From contig CAMAVE010000003.1 of assembly GCA_945861595.1 (NCBI GenBank), forward strand, positions 1-64,000: a stretch of DNA of 64,000 bases, written 5' to 3'. Both the position numbers and the translations under genes were made by a program. The notes below the pieces were generated by a model. It was given only the letters and a program-made list of their open reading frames with translations. It did not search any database and had not been told where the DNA came from. Source of the DNA: Synechococcus sp. UW140. GTDB lineage: Bacteria; Cyanobacteriota; Cyanobacteriia; PCC-6307; Cyanobiaceae. The first letter of the stretch is position 1; every line of letters begins with the position of its first letter. Shown one piece after another: positions 20,601 to 30,185 of this stretch.

Positions 20601-20884
20601 CCGCCCTGCGGCAGGCCCTGGGCCTGCTGGAGGCCAGCCCCCATGCCAGTGTCGACAACCTGGCCGACTGGCTGCTGGTTTCAGCGGTGCAGTTCGGCGG
20701 CCAGGCTCCAGAGGGCCTGCTGGCCGAGGCCAGCGACAACGGCGTGAGCGTGCGCATTGCCCGGGCCGCGGGCAGCAAATGTGAGCGCTGCTGGCACTAC
20801 GAAAGCGATGTGGCCGAGCACCAGCTCAGCGCCACGGTGGCCGGCCAGATCTGCGGCCGTTGCCGCAGCACCCTGGAGGGCTGA
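17648..20884 (+). CDS. ileS: Isoleucyl-tRNA synthetase
   Basis: HVGHALNKILKD, GWDCHGLPIE, KMSKSLGN, C-terminal CERCWHY zinc motif. Confidence 0.97.
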   Translation: MSASDLNGSDTVLGPASYKDTLNLLQTPFNMRANAKQREPEIQHFWAQQQLYERLSQDPERERFTLHDGPPYANGALHVGHALNKILKDIINKHALLNGKRARFIPGWDCHGLPIELKVLQALGSSERQALTPISLRQKAHAYALEQVEGQKTGFRRWGIWADWDQPYLTLNKDYEAAQIGVFGQMVLAGHIYRGLKPVHWSPSSRTALAEAELEYPEGHTSPSVYVAFAVRKLPEALAAKLAATGLPQDTGLPQDTGLPQDTGLPQDTGLPQDIATAPGGLAVAIWTTTPWTLPANLAVSVNGSLDYAICRVSVPPAAPASEGPEAAPSARPSHLVVASELITSLETSLGLGLEPVLTLKGSELEGITYQHPLFERSSPVVLGGDYITTETGTGLVHTAPGHGVDDFNTGKTYGLPVLCPVDEAGTLTAEAGPFAGTNVLKDANGAIIAALQAAGALLAEQRYAHRYPYDWRTKKPTIFRATEQWFASVEGFRAQALAAIEAVTWTPESGQNRIEAMVRDRGDWCISRQRTWGLPIPVFYHRETSEVLVNADTLSHIQALIAEHGSDVWWQREEAGLLPPAYADQAHLWRKGTDTMDVWFDSGSSWAGVLGGLKPSGQSSQADQGVTPAGPASTDGALAAPGAGTSASHAARAAYPADLYLEGSDQHRGWFQSSLLTSVAVNGQAPYKRVLTHGFVLDEKGRKMSKSLGNVVDPAILVEGGKNEKQEPAYGADVLRLWVSSVDYSADVPLGPGIVKQLADVYRKVRNTARYLLGNLHDFDPRPQAQGGHAIAIEELPLLDRWMLQRTAALIDGVQADFESYEFYRFFQALQNFCVVDLSNVYLDIAKDRLYVSAAGSFRRRSCQTVLALVVERLAGLIAPVLCHMAEDIWQNLPYPVAEASVFERGWPTVPASWRDTSLEAPVGEILALRAQVNRQLEACRKQGGKGAPAGAGANDAASETPSGIGASLEAQVQLELAPGEGTAALRQALGLLEASPHASVDNLADWLLVSAVQFGGQAPEGLLAEASDNGVSVRIARAAGSKCERCWHYESDVAEHQLSATVAGQICGRCRSTLEG
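18383..18472 (+). repeat. 5 x 18-bp in-frame tandem repeat (GLPQDT)n inside ileS
   Basis: GGCTTGCCCCAGGACACC units read directly, the last one ending ATC. Confidence 0.97.
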
Positions 20885-20995
20885 ACCCCAAGGGACGGCA
20901 TCGGCGGGGTTCTGGCCCCCTGCTCCCTGGCCGACCTGGGAGCTGCAACGGCGATGGCTGGCTGAGCGGGCTAGGGCCGGCTCCCCAAGCCGGCC

Positions 20996-21370
20996 TCACA
21001 GCCAGGCCGCAGGATCGAGGAAGTGCTCCACCGCCACCGGGCCAGCCAGACGCTGCTCCTGGCTGGGGTTGAGGGGCCCGGCCAGCAATTCGGCGGCCCC
21101 CATCTCGGCCGTGGCGGGGAGGGCCGGCTGGTCGGGGTCAAAGCCGGTGGGGTGGCTCAGGCTGCTGGAGAAGCCCCGGAAAATCAGCAGTTCAAAGGGT
21201 TCCAGTGAGGCTTTGACGGAGGCTTCGACTGGCTCGGCCTGTCCCTCGGGCCCCGGCTCGGATGGTTGCGGGCAAGGGAGCTCGCCCGTGACGCGCAGCA
21301 CCCGATCGGGGCGGTCGCGGCTGATCGCTTCGAGGGCCGCCAGCAGGGCGGCCACGGTTAAAGCAGCCAT
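20996..21370 (-). CDS. Conserved hypothetical protein
   Basis: MAALTVAALLAALEAISRDRPDRVLRVTGELPC...EPFELLIFRGFSSSLSHPTGFDPDQPALP, intact ORF in a gene-sized gap. Confidence 0.7.
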   Translation of the reverse strand: MAALTVAALLAALEAISRDRPDRVLRVTGELPCPQPSEPGPEGQAEPVEASVKASLEPFELLIFRGFSSSLSHPTGFDPDQPALPATAEMGAAELLAGPLNPSQEQRLAGPVAVEHFLDPAAWL

Positions 21371-21376
21371 CGGGAT

Positions 21377-22015
21377 TCAGAAGCCGCCCGCCACCCGGCC
21401 CTGCTTGGGCAGGCGCACCAGCAGCCACTGCAGGAAGCCCACCACAAACCCCACCAGGGCCACATAGCCGACAAAGGCGGCGATCGCGTTGGTCCAGGCG
21501 CCGCCAAACAGGAACGAGAAGAGCCGATCCACGTGCAGGTTCAGGCCCCGGGGCGCCTCCAGCCAAACGGCACAAAAGGGCCGGGTCACGGGCCCTGTGA
21601 AGCAGCCAAAGGCCGTGGCACTCAGGCTGGCGCCAAGTAGGCCAAAGGCGGTGGCCCCCCAGCGCCAGGCCCGCAGGGTGAAGGCCAGGGGCCGCCAGGG
21701 GGGCTGGTCGGCCAGCTCCTCATTGAGATCCACCCAGAACCACAGGGTGGCCACCACCAGCAGCTGGGCCGCGCCCGCCAGCAGGTAGCCCAGGGGGCGC
21801 CCATCGGTGAACAGCAGGGCCGTGATCACCAGCAGGCTCGCCACCTTCCAGTAAATGGTGAGCAACCGCACCATGGCGCCATCGCGCCGGAGCGCGGCCC
21901 AAATCAACAACACCAGGGGCAGGCCGAAGCTGAACACCGCCGCCAGGCGATAGTCCAGCCACACCAGGCTGCGATAGAGCAAATCCTGCACGGACGGGGG
22001 TCGGGGTTCCGCCAT
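21377..22015 (-). CDS. DUF3177-like membrane protein
   Basis: MAEPRPPSVQDLLYRSLVWLDYRLAAVFSFGLPLVLLIWA..., multi-TM cyanobacterial protein. Confidence 0.8.
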   Translation of the reverse strand: MAEPRPPSVQDLLYRSLVWLDYRLAAVFSFGLPLVLLIWAALRRDGAMVRLLTIYWKVASLLVITALLFTDGRPLGYLLAGAAQLLVVATLWFWVDLNEELADQPPWRPLAFTLRAWRWGATAFGLLGASLSATAFGCFTGPVTRPFCAVWLEAPRGLNLHVDRLFSFLFGGAWTNAIAAFVGYVALVGFVVGFLQWLLVRLPKQGRVAGGF

Positions 22016-22059
22016 TATCCGTGGCCCAGAGCATCCCTTTGCAGCAGTAGGGTCCGGCC

Positions 22060-23445
22060 ATGGCTGGCCCCTCCCCCTTCCCCTGGCTGCCCGGAAGGCT
22101 CCGCCCATTGGGCAAGCCCCGCTCCCAGGGCAACTGGCGGCCAGACCAATGGCTCCGCCGTTCCGCCCCGGCGGCTCGTTGCCGCACGGCCCTGTCCCAC
22201 AAGGTGTCCATCGAGGCAGCCGCCGCCGAAGTGGTCCGTGAACTGCGCTCCGGCGGCGGCGCCGGCCCGGGGAGCTGGGGTGGCGGCGGCGAGGCCGATC
22301 TGGCCCTGGTGTTCTGCTCCACCGCCTATGCCAGCGACCTGCCGCGGCTACTGCCGCTCCTGCGCCAGAGCCTGAAGGCACGCCACTGGATCGGCTGCGT
22401 CGGCGGCGGCGTGGTGGGCACCGGCGCCGATGGCAGCCCCCACGAAATTGAACAGCAGGCGGCCCTGGCCGTGACCCTGCTGCGCATCCCCGGCGCCGAG
22501 CTGCAGCCCTTCGTGCTCGACACCAAGCAGCTGCCCGACCTCGATGGCTCCGCCCAGCCCTGGTTGGACTGGGTCGGGGCCGACCCGGGCCTGGCCGCAT
22601 CGATGCTGCTGTTCATCGACCCGGGCTGCCCCAGCATCAACGACCTGATCAGCGGCCTGGATTACGCCTATCCCCAGGTGGACAAGCTGGGCGGCATTGC
22701 CGGCCCCCATAGCGCCAGCTGCGGCTCCCTGCTCTTCGATGACCAGGTGGTGGAGGGGGCTGTGGGCTGCCTGATCGGCGGCAGCTGGCGGCTTGACCCG
22801 GTGGTTGCCCAGGGCTGCCGGCCGATCGGGCCGGTGTTTGCGGTGGAGCGCTCCGAGCGCAACGTGATTCTGGAACTGGCGGACGGCAGCAAAAAAGCCA
22901 CCCCCGTGGCCTGCCTGCAAACCATCCTCGAAACCCTCAGCCCGGCCGAACGGGAGCTGGTGCGCCATTCCCTCTTCCTCGGGGTGGGTCGCAGCAATGT
23001 CCAGCTAAGCGGCTCCGACCCCTCCGCCTTCCTGGTGCGCAACCTGCTGGGGGTGGATCCCCGCAACGGCGCCATCGCCGTGGCCGAGCGGCTGCGGCTG
23101 GGCCAGCAGGTGCAATTCCAGTTGCGCGACGCCGCCACGTCCCGCCAGGAGCTGCAGCTGCTGCTGGAGCGCCAGAGCCAGGCCGGACCCGAGCCCCTGG
23201 CGGCCCTGCTGTTCGCCTGCCTGGGCCGGGGCAAGGGCCTCTACGGCGGCCCCGACGGCGACGTGGGCATCTGCCACGAGCTGTTCCCGGCGGTGCCGAT
23301 CAGCGGCGCCTTCTGCAACGGCGAGATCGGCCCGGTGGCCGGCACCACCCATCTCCATGGCTACACGGCCAGTTGGGGCTTCCTAGTGCCCAATCCGGCT
23401 CCAGGGGCCAGCGATGCTGGGGCATCCTCCGATCCGCCCGCTTGA
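22060..23445 (+). CDS. FIST domain-containing protein
   Basis: ADLALVFCSTAYASDLPRLLPLLRQSL, GCVGGGVVG, GIAGPHSASCGSLLFDD, SGAFCNGEIGPV. Confidence 0.85.
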   Translation: MAGPSPFPWLPGRLRPLGKPRSQGNWRPDQWLRRSAPAARCRTALSHKVSIEAAAAEVVRELRSGGGAGPGSWGGGGEADLALVFCSTAYASDLPRLLPLLRQSLKARHWIGCVGGGVVGTGADGSPHEIEQQAALAVTLLRIPGAELQPFVLDTKQLPDLDGSAQPWLDWVGADPGLAASMLLFIDPGCPSINDLISGLDYAYPQVDKLGGIAGPHSASCGSLLFDDQVVEGAVGCLIGGSWRLDPVVAQGCRPIGPVFAVERSERNVILELADGSKKATPVACLQTILETLSPAERELVRHSLFLGVGRSNVQLSGSDPSAFLVRNLLGVDPRNGAIAVAERLRLGQQVQFQLRDAATSRQELQLLLERQSQAGPEPLAALLFACLGRGKGLYGGPDGDVGICHELFPAVPISGAFCNGEIGPVAGTTHLHGYTASWGFLVPNPAPGASDAGASSDPPA

Positions 23446-23451
23446 GCCGGC

Positions 23452-24198
23452 ATGGTTCGTCAGCACGTCAATCCGCTCAGCCGCTTTTTCCAGCTGGAGC
23501 GGTCCCTGCCCCCGCCCGCGGAGCTGTTCGCCAAGCCAACGCAACCGATCCAGCTCGACATCGGCTGTGCCCGCGGCCGCTTCCTGCTCGCCCTAGCCCA
23601 GCAGCAACCGGGCACCAACCACCTGGGCGTGGAGATCCGCCGGCCGCTGGTGGATGCGGCCGAAGCCGATCGCCAGCGGTTGGGGCTCACCAACCTTCAT
23701 TACCTTTTCTGCAACGCCAACATCAGCCTGGAAACCTGGCTGGCCGCCCTCCCGGCCGGCCGGCTGGAACGGGCCACGATCCAGTTTCCCGACCCCTGGT
23801 TCAAGCTCAAACACCACAAACGGCGGGTGCTGCAACCGGCCCTGCTCTGCAGCCTGGCCGGCGCCCTGGCCCCCGGGGGCGAGCTGTTTCTACAGAGCGA
23901 TGTGCTGGCCGTGATCGAGCCGATGGTGGCCCTCGTGGAAGCCAGCGGCTGCTTCGAGAGGCCCGAAGCCGATGCCCGCCCCTGGCGGCTGGACAATCCC
24001 CTGCCTGTGGCCACCGAACGGGAAAGCCTGGTGCTGCGCCAGGGGCTGCCGGTCTATCGGGTGCTGTACGCGCGCAACGAAGCGCCCGTGCCCAGCCCCC
24101 AGGCCCTGGAAGCTGGGGGCTGGCCTGGGGCCGGGAGCACCGATAATCCGGCCACGACCCCGGCACCCGCGCCGGCCGCAACGCCCGGCAGCCCATGA
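23452..24198 (+). CDS. trmB: tRNA (guanine-N7-)-methyltransferase
   Basis: [29 protein letters not shown] motifs. Confidence 0.94.
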   Translation: MVRQHVNPLSRFFQLERSLPPPAELFAKPTQPIQLDIGCARGRFLLALAQQQPGTNHLGVEIRRPLVDAAEADRQRLGLTNLHYLFCNANISLETWLAALPAGRLERATIQFPDPWFKLKHHKRRVLQPALLCSLAGALAPGGELFLQSDVLAVIEPMVALVEASGCFERPEADARPWRLDNPLPVATERESLVLRQGLPVYRVLYARNEAPVPSPQALEAGGWPGAGSTDNPATTPAPAPAATPGSP

Positions 24199-25547
24199 CC
24201 CCCGCTCCTGCCCCCACCCCCTGGCTGCTGCGCTGGCAGGGCCTGCTGGCGCGTGGCAGCGATGGACCGCTGGCGAGCCGGCTGGGCAGCGTGGCGGGCC
24301 TGGTGCTCTGCACCCTGATGGCGGGCCTGCCCCTAGTCACCCGAGGCGGCCTGAGCCTTTTGATTCTCTCGTGTGGGCTGCTCTGGCTGGTGATCGCCCT
24401 GACGCGCCCCAGTGACGGGCGCCTGGACCCAATCAATGCCTGGATCCTGGTGGCCCTGGCCGTGGCCCTGGTCGCCACGGGCTTTTCGCCCGTGCCCAAG
24501 GCGGCCCTCCATGGCCTGTTCAAGCTGCTCAGCTATCTGGGGGTCTACGCCCTGATGCGCCAGCTGCTGGCCGAGGCGCCGCGCTGGTGGGACCGGATCG
24601 TGGCGGCCCTGTTGGCCGGCGAACTGGCCAGCGCCGTGATTGCCATCCGCCAGCTCTACGGCGACACCAGCGAACTGGCCCGCTGGGCCGATCCCAACTC
24701 CGTCGCCGACGGCACGATCCGGGTCTACGGCCCCCTGGAGAACCCCAACCTGCTGGCCGGCTACCTGCTGCCGATCCTGCCCCTGGCCGTGGTGGCGTTT
24801 CTACGCTGGCGGGGCTGGGCCGAGCGCCTTTATGCCCTCACCGCCCTGGTGCTCGGCAGTGCCGCCCTGGTGCTCAGCTACAGCCGCGGCGGCTGGTTGG
24901 GCCTGGTGGCGGGCCTGGGCACGATCGGCCTGCTGCTGGTGTTGCGCCAGACCCGCCATTGGCCCGTGCTCTGGCGCCGCCTATTCCCCTTGCTGCTCGT
25001 GGCCGGGGCCGCCGCGCTGCTTGTGGTGGCCGTGACCCAGATCGAACCGCTGCGGATCCGGGCGATGAGCCTGGTGGCCGGCCGCGAGGACAGCTCCAAC
25101 AACTTCCGCATCAACGTCTGGATGGCGGCGCTCAAGATGATTGAGGAGCGGCCCTGGCTGGGGATCGGCCCGGGCAACACCGCCTTCAACCTGATCTATC
25201 CGCTGTATCAACAGCCCCGCTTCAATGCCCTGAGCGCCTATTCGGTGCCCTTGGAATTGCTGGTGGAGGGCGGGGTGCCCGGGCTGCTGGCGGGCCTGGG
25301 CCTGCTGCTGGCCAGCCTGCGCAGCGGCTGGGCCCAGCTCAAGGGCGAAAGCCCGTTTGCCTTGCCGGCCCTGGGAGCGTTGGCCGCCATCGTGGGCCTG
25401 TGCGTGCAAGGCGCCACCGACACCATCTTCTTCCGGCCCGAGGTGCAACTCACCGGCTGGTTCTGCCTGGCCACCCTGGCGGTGAGCGGCAAGGTGCCGG
25501 CAAGCGACGCCGGGGCCGAGGGCGCCAAAACCAGCGAGGCGCCCTAG
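24195..25547 (+). CDS. IctB-like / O-antigen ligase-family membrane protein
   Basis: [55 protein letters not shown] overlap with trmB. Confidence 0.88.
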   Translation: MTPAPAPTPWLLRWQGLLARGSDGPLASRLGSVAGLVLCTLMAGLPLVTRGGLSLLILSCGLLWLVIALTRPSDGRLDPINAWILVALAVALVATGFSPVPKAALHGLFKLLSYLGVYALMRQLLAEAPRWWDRIVAALLAGELASAVIAIRQLYGDTSELARWADPNSVADGTIRVYGPLENPNLLAGYLLPILPLAVVAFLRWRGWAERLYALTALVLGSAALVLSYSRGGWLGLVAGLGTIGLLLVLRQTRHWPVLWRRLFPLLLVAGAAALLVVAVTQIEPLRIRAMSLVAGREDSSNNFRINVWMAALKMIEERPWLGIGPGNTAFNLIYPLYQQPRFNALSAYSVPLELLVEGGVPGLLAGLGLLLASLRSGWAQLKGESPFALPALGALAAIVGLCVQGATDTIFFRPEVQLTGWFCLATLAVSGKVPASDAGAEGAKTSEAP

Positions 25548-25551
25548 GCCC

Positions 25552-26592
25552 GTGCCAAGCCCCGCCGAGGGCCCCGAAGGGCAAGGTCACCTGCTGGCGG
25601 GCTTTGATGCCGGCCAGACCCACAGCCGGTGCTTGCTGGCCTGGGCCGAGGCGCCTCGGGCCGCTGGGCTGAACGAGCCAGTCACCGAGGGGCCATTTCA
25701 GGTGCTCGCCGAGGGCGAGGGCCCTGGCGTCAGCCACCTGGCCGCCGCCGGTGGCCCGGAGCGGTTCCAATCGGCCCTGGCCACCAGCCTGGTGGCGGCC
25801 CGCCTGCAGCTACCCAGCGCCTGGCGGCACCTGCCCTTGGCCGCCGCCGCGATCGGCGCCAGCGGCATCGAGGCGGGCAGCCCCGTGCAACGCCAGGGGC
25901 TTGCCCTAGCCGCAGAAGCGCTGGTCCTACCACCCGAACGCCTGCTCGTGACCGGCGATGAACGCACGGCCCTGCGCGGCGCCTGTGGCCCTGACGCCGG
26001 CATCCTGGTGATCAGCGGCACTGGCTGCATCGCCCTGGGCCAGGACGGCCAGGGCCGCGAGCACCGCTGCGGCGGCTGGGGCTGGCTGCTCGATGGGGCG
26101 GGCTCGGCCATGGATCTGGGCCGCGACGGCCTGGCCCTGGCCGTGCAGATGGCCGATGGCCGCTTAGCCGAAACCGAGCTGCGCTCCCAGCTCTGGCAAG
26201 CCCTCGGCGCCGAAACCGCCCAGGAGGTGAAAGCCATGGTGGTGGCGCCGGAGTTCGGCCCGGCCGGCTTTGCCCGCCTGGCGCCGGTGCTGAATCAATT
26301 GGCGGCGGCTGGCGACCCCCACGCCAGGGCGGTGATCACAGCCTCCGCCTCAGCCCTCGCAGGCCTGGTGGTGGGGGTGGCCGGGGCCCTGGAGCTGGCC
26401 GCTCCACGGGTGTGTGGTGTCGGCGGCGCCCTGGGTCATCTTGATCAGCTGCGACTGGGCTTTGGCGCCTGTCTGGCCAAGGAGCTGCCCGGAGCGGCGT
26501 TGGGCACCCCGCGGGGCGACGCCTGTTGGGGGGCCCTGGAGCTGGCCCACAGTCTTGCCGCAGGACCTGCGGCCCAAGAACCCCTGGCCTAG
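25552..26592 (+). CDS. BadF/BadG-type ATPase / N-acetylglucosamine kinase-like protein
   Basis: LLAGFDAGQTHSRCLL, GILVISGTGCIALG, GGWGWLLDGAGSAMDLGRDGL. Confidence 0.85.
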   Translation: MPSPAEGPEGQGHLLAGFDAGQTHSRCLLAWAEAPRAAGLNEPVTEGPFQVLAEGEGPGVSHLAAAGGPERFQSALATSLVAARLQLPSAWRHLPLAAAAIGASGIEAGSPVQRQGLALAAEALVLPPERLLVTGDERTALRGACGPDAGILVISGTGCIALGQDGQGREHRCGGWGWLLDGAGSAMDLGRDGLALAVQMADGRLAETELRSQLWQALGAETAQEVKAMVVAPEFGPAGFARLAPVLNQLAAAGDPHARAVITASASALAGLVVGVAGALELAAPRVCGVGGALGHLDQLRLGFGACLAKELPGAALGTPRGDACWGALELAHSLAAGPAAQEPLA

Positions 26593-26687
26593 ACGCCACA
26601 AGGCCCATGCCGACCGGCCCAGGAGCCGGGGGTGACCCTTCTGCCCGAGCCAGAAGCTCTCAGGTCATCCCTGGAGCCCGGCGGGAG

Positions 26688-28118
26688 TCAGCCGCCCCAA
26701 GCCCCGTTCAACTGGCTCTCCGCCAAACCGGCCAGATGGCCCGCCCAATGGTCTACGTCGGCCTGGGAGGCGGCCTCCACCATCACCCGCAGCAACGGTT
26801 CGGTGCCGCTGGCGCGCACCAGCACCCGGCCATGGCCCGCCATCGCCGCCTCGGCCTCGGCCACGGCATGGCGCAGGGGATCGCATTGCTGCCATTGGGT
26901 GCGGCGCTGGCGATCGGGCACGGTCACATTCACCAGCTTCTGGGGATAGGGCTGGAAGCTGCCATCGAGCCACTGGGCCAGGGAGCCCCCCTGGGCCTGG
27001 ATCAGCACGGCCACCTGCAGGGCCGTGAGCAGGCCATCGCCACTCATGCCGTGGCGGGCCGACAGGATATGGCCCGATTGTTCACCGCCCAGGCCGGCGC
27101 CCAGCTCCTCCATGGCCTGGTGCACATACTGGTCGCCCACGGCCGTGCGCTCGAACAGGCCGCCCTTGGCCTGCCAGGCCTTCTCAAAGCCCAAGTTGGA
27201 CATCACCGTGGCCACGATGCGGTGATCGGGCAGTTGGCCCTCGGCCATCAGGGCCTGGCCCCAGAGGTAGAGGATCTGGTCACCATCCACCACCCGCCCC
27301 TGGCCATCCACGGCGAGCATGCGGTCGGCATCGCCATCGAAGGCAAAACCCATGCTGGCCCCCTCGGCGAGCACCGCCTGACGCAGGGCCTCCAGGTGGG
27401 TGCTGCCGCAGCCCAGGTTGATCCGTTCCCCATCCGGTTCGCCGTGGAGCACGGTGAGATCGGCGCCGAGGGCCCGAAACACGCTCTCGCCGCAGGCCGT
27501 GGCCGAGCCCCAGCAGAGATCAAGCACCACCTTGCAGCCATCAAGGCGGGCGCCGCCCACACTGGCGATCAGGCTGTCTCGATAGGCGGCCAGCAGGTCG
27601 GGGCGCTGGCGCACCCGGCCCACGCCACTGAAGGGGCTGCGCTCGCTGCCTGCGCCATGGAGGCCCGCCTCGATCGCTTGCTGCTGGTCCTCCTTGAGCT
27701 TGGCGCCGCTGGCGCCGAACACCTTGATGCCGTTGTCCTGGGGCGGGTTATGGCTGGCCGACACCATCAGCCCACCGGCACAGCCCTGGGCGCGGATCGT
27801 GCCAGGCACCGCCGGGGTGGGGCAGAGGCCCAGGTCCCACACCTCGCGACCAGCGGCGGTGAGGCCGGCGGTGAGGGCCGCCACCAGCATCGGCCCGCTG
27901 CTGCGCGAATCGGTCCCGATCACGATCGGCCCCTCGGCCGGCAACACCTGGCCGCACCAGTACCCCAGTTGCAAGGCCAGGGCCGGGGTGATCACCGTGC
28001 CAACCCGACCGCGGATGCCATCGGTGCCGAAGCGGGCCTGACCAGCCGGAAGCGGCTCTCCCAGGGGGAAGCGGGCCAGCTCCGCCATGGGGAGATCTCC
28101 AGAAACCATTGGCGCCAA
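26688..28118 (-). CDS. glmM: Phosphoglucosamine mutase
   Basis: RFGTDGIRG, VSASHNPPQDNGIKVFG, FDGDADRMLAVD. Confidence 0.95.
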   Translation of the reverse strand: MAPMVSGDLPMAELARFPLGEPLPAGQARFGTDGIRGRVGTVITPALALQLGYWCGQVLPAEGPIVIGTDSRSSGPMLVAALTAGLTAAGREVWDLGLCPTPAVPGTIRAQGCAGGLMVSASHNPPQDNGIKVFGASGAKLKEDQQQAIEAGLHGAGSERSPFSGVGRVRQRPDLLAAYRDSLIASVGGARLDGCKVVLDLCWGSATACGESVFRALGADLTVLHGEPDGERINLGCGSTHLEALRQAVLAEGASMGFAFDGDADRMLAVDGQGRVVDGDQILYLWGQALMAEGQLPDHRIVATVMSNLGFEKAWQAKGGLFERTAVGDQYVHQAMEELGAGLGGEQSGHILSARHGMSGDGLLTALQVAVLIQAQGGSLAQWLDGSFQPYPQKLVNVTVPDRQRRTQWQQCDPLRHAVAEAEAAMAGHGRVLVRASGTEPLLRVMVEAASQADVDHWAGHLAGLAESQLNGAWGG

Positions 28119-28175
28119 GGCTAAGGGGTTGGCACCGGGCGCCCCTGGCAGGGGGGCCTCCAGGGAGCGGCCCGT

Positions 28176-28898
28176 TTAGGGGGCCAGCCGGGCCTTGTGC
28201 AGGCGGCTTTTCTCATACCAAGCGGCAATCTCAGGCGCCCAGGTTTGAAAATGGGGCCACATCAAATCACAGAGTTCGCGGATCTCCTGCTGGGCATCAA
28301 GCTTGGCGCGCAGGTCCATGAAATGCAGGAAGGCCCGCAGGCTGAAGCTCACCAGAAAGTGCTGGCGGTAGTCGAAGGGCAGGATGCCGCGGGCATGTTC
28401 CTCGGCAAAACCGGCGGCCAACATTTCGCGATAGCGCTCCGCGGCCGTTTGACAGAGGGCGAGGTCCTTGGCGCGCTCCTCGGGGGTGTAGTTGTATTTT
28501 TTACCCTGGCGATCGCTATAGCTACCTACCGGCCGCAGATAGAACACTTCTTCGAGCTCCAGTTCCCCATTGGCGGCCCGGGAGATGCGCTCGCCCGTAT
28601 AGCGCATCGACTGCACATCGAAACTCACGCCAACCCGGTGGGTACGGGCCTGCTGCATCACAGAATGGGGAAACCAACCCACATTGAGGGTGATCTGGGG
28701 ATGCTCCAGGGGGCCGTAGTGGCCCCGCTCCCCCGCCAGCAGGCGTTTGACGCAGATCTCACCGGCCTTGGCCTCCTCGGGCCATTGCCCGCGATCCGAG
28801 GCCACGAAGCCCTCGAAATAGTCCTGGTGCATCGCCGCAAAGATGCACTGCTGGGGGTTGGGGGTGGCGGCGATCAGCTCAACCCGGAAGCGCTTCAT
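28176..28898 (-). CDS. thyX: FAD-dependent thymidylate synthase
   Basis: GHYGPLEHPQITL and ARTHRVGVSFDVQSMRYTGER, cyanobacterial ThyX pattern. Confidence 0.92.
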   Translation of the reverse strand: MKRFRVELIAATPNPQQCIFAAMHQDYFEGFVASDRGQWPEEAKAGEICVKRLLAGERGHYGPLEHPQITLNVGWFPHSVMQQARTHRVGVSFDVQSMRYTGERISRAANGELELEEVFYLRPVGSYSDRQGKKYNYTPEERAKDLALCQTAAERYREMLAAGFAEEHARGILPFDYRQHFLVSFSLRAFLHFMDLRAKLDAQQEIRELCDLMWPHFQTWAPEIAAWYEKSRLHKARLAP

Positions 28899-28933
28899 GG
28901 CACAAGGAACAAGGAAAATCGGAGCAACCCGGC

Positions 28934-29554
28934 TCAGCCGTGGCTGCGGGGACCGGCCTGGGCAGCAGGGGCTTGGGAGCCGGCAGCGGCCCCAGCAGCC
29001 AGGCTGCTGACGCTACCGACCCCCGCCAATTGGGGCAACGGGGTTTCAGCAATCAGGGCACCGGTGAGGGCCTCCAATTCCGTCCGACTCCGGGCCCCCA
29101 GGGAGCGGCCCACGGGATCGCCCGCAGCATTGAACAGTTCCAGCTGGGGGATGCCGTTCACGTCATAGCGGTCGATCTCCGGCTGCCAGCGGGGGTTATC
29201 GACGTTGAGCAGCACCACATCGAGGGCGCCGTGGTGCTCCTGTTCCAGCGAAGCCATCGCCGGCGCCATCGCCCGGCAGGCCTCACACCAGTCGGCGTAG
29301 AACTCCACCAGGGTGGGGCGACCATCCCCCAGGGCCACGGGCAGGTCGAGGGACTGGCGGGCCAGTTGCTCCAAGGGGGCCGCCGGATGGAGCCCGCCCC
29401 GCACCAAAAAGAGCATCAGGGCCAGGGCGGCGGCCACAGCCGCCAGCAGCATCCGTTCGCGCCGCCCAGCCAGGGGCCCGGCGGCCCGAACCAGCGGCAG
29501 GGAAGCCCCCTGGGCCGCTGGGGCAGGAGCTGGGGCTGGCGAAGGCTCAGACAC
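28934..29554 (-). CDS. Thioredoxin-domain membrane-anchored protein (TxlA/HCF164-like)
   Basis: N-terminal TM then PTLVEFYADWCEACRAMAPAM. Confidence 0.88.
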   Translation of the reverse strand: MSEPSPAPAPAPAAQGASLPLVRAAGPLAGRRERMLLAAVAAALALMLFLVRGGLHPAAPLEQLARQSLDLPVALGDGRPTLVEFYADWCEACRAMAPAMASLEQEHHGALDVVLLNVDNPRWQPEIDRYDVNGIPQLELFNAAGDPVGRSLGARSRTELEALTGALIAETPLPQLAGVGSVSSLAAGAAAGSQAPAAQAGPRSHG

Positions 29555-29753
29555 GGATGGAGGCCCTCAAGGTGGCGGCGGCGTGATCTTTACTTTGCCA
29601 GCGTCCTCCGGGATCCGTTGGGGATTGGACTAGCGGATGGGGCTAGTCGCTCAGGCTGGGGGATGGGAATGGGGCTGGCACGGCCCCCCGCAAGCTCATT
29701 GATCCGGAGCCATCAGCCAGCAAGCGCAGGCCGGCACCCTTGCTACGGTTCAG

Positions 29754-30185
29754 GTGGGCGACGGTGCACCCTTGAAACGCCGGATCACCCTCCATTTTCC
29801 CCGGGAAGCCGTTCACGAGCCGATCACCTATCGGTTGGCCGTGGAATTTGATGTGGCCGCCAAAATCCTGCGCGCCCAGATCGCCCCCAACCAGAGCGGC
29901 ACCATGGTGGTGGAGCTCTCCGGCGACATTGACGATCTCGCCGCTGCCGAACAGTGGCTCGAGGCCCAGGGCCTCGGCCTCAACCGCACGCCAGGTCAGA
30001 TCACGATCAACCCGGATCTGTGTGTGGACTGTGGCATTTGCTCCAGCCTCTGCCCCAGTGGCGCCCTGGCCAGCCAGGCTCCCACTTGGCAGCTGCAGTT
30101 CGATGCGCAACGCTGCCTCGTCTGTGAGCAGTGCATCCCCAGCTGTCCCCTGGGGGCCATTGCCCTAGAGCTGAAGGGACCCTGA
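29754..30185 (+). CDS. NIL-domain 4Fe-4S ferredoxin-like protein
   Basis: NIL-like N-terminus plus two CxxCxxxxCP motifs (CVDCGICSSLCP, CLVCEQCIPSCP). Confidence 0.88.
   Translation: MGDGAPLKRRITLHFPREAVHEPITYRLAVEFDVAAKILRAQIAPNQSGTMVVELSGDIDDLAAAEQWLEAQGLGLNRTPGQITINPDLCVDCGICSSLCPSGALASQAPTWQLQFDAQRCLVCEQCIPSCPLGAIALELKGP

Noticed and set aside
26526-28124. 532-aa plus-strand ORF opposite glmM
   Set aside because: Antisense shadow ORF in high-GC DNA; the minus strand carries clear GlmM motifs and this translation shows no recognisable domain
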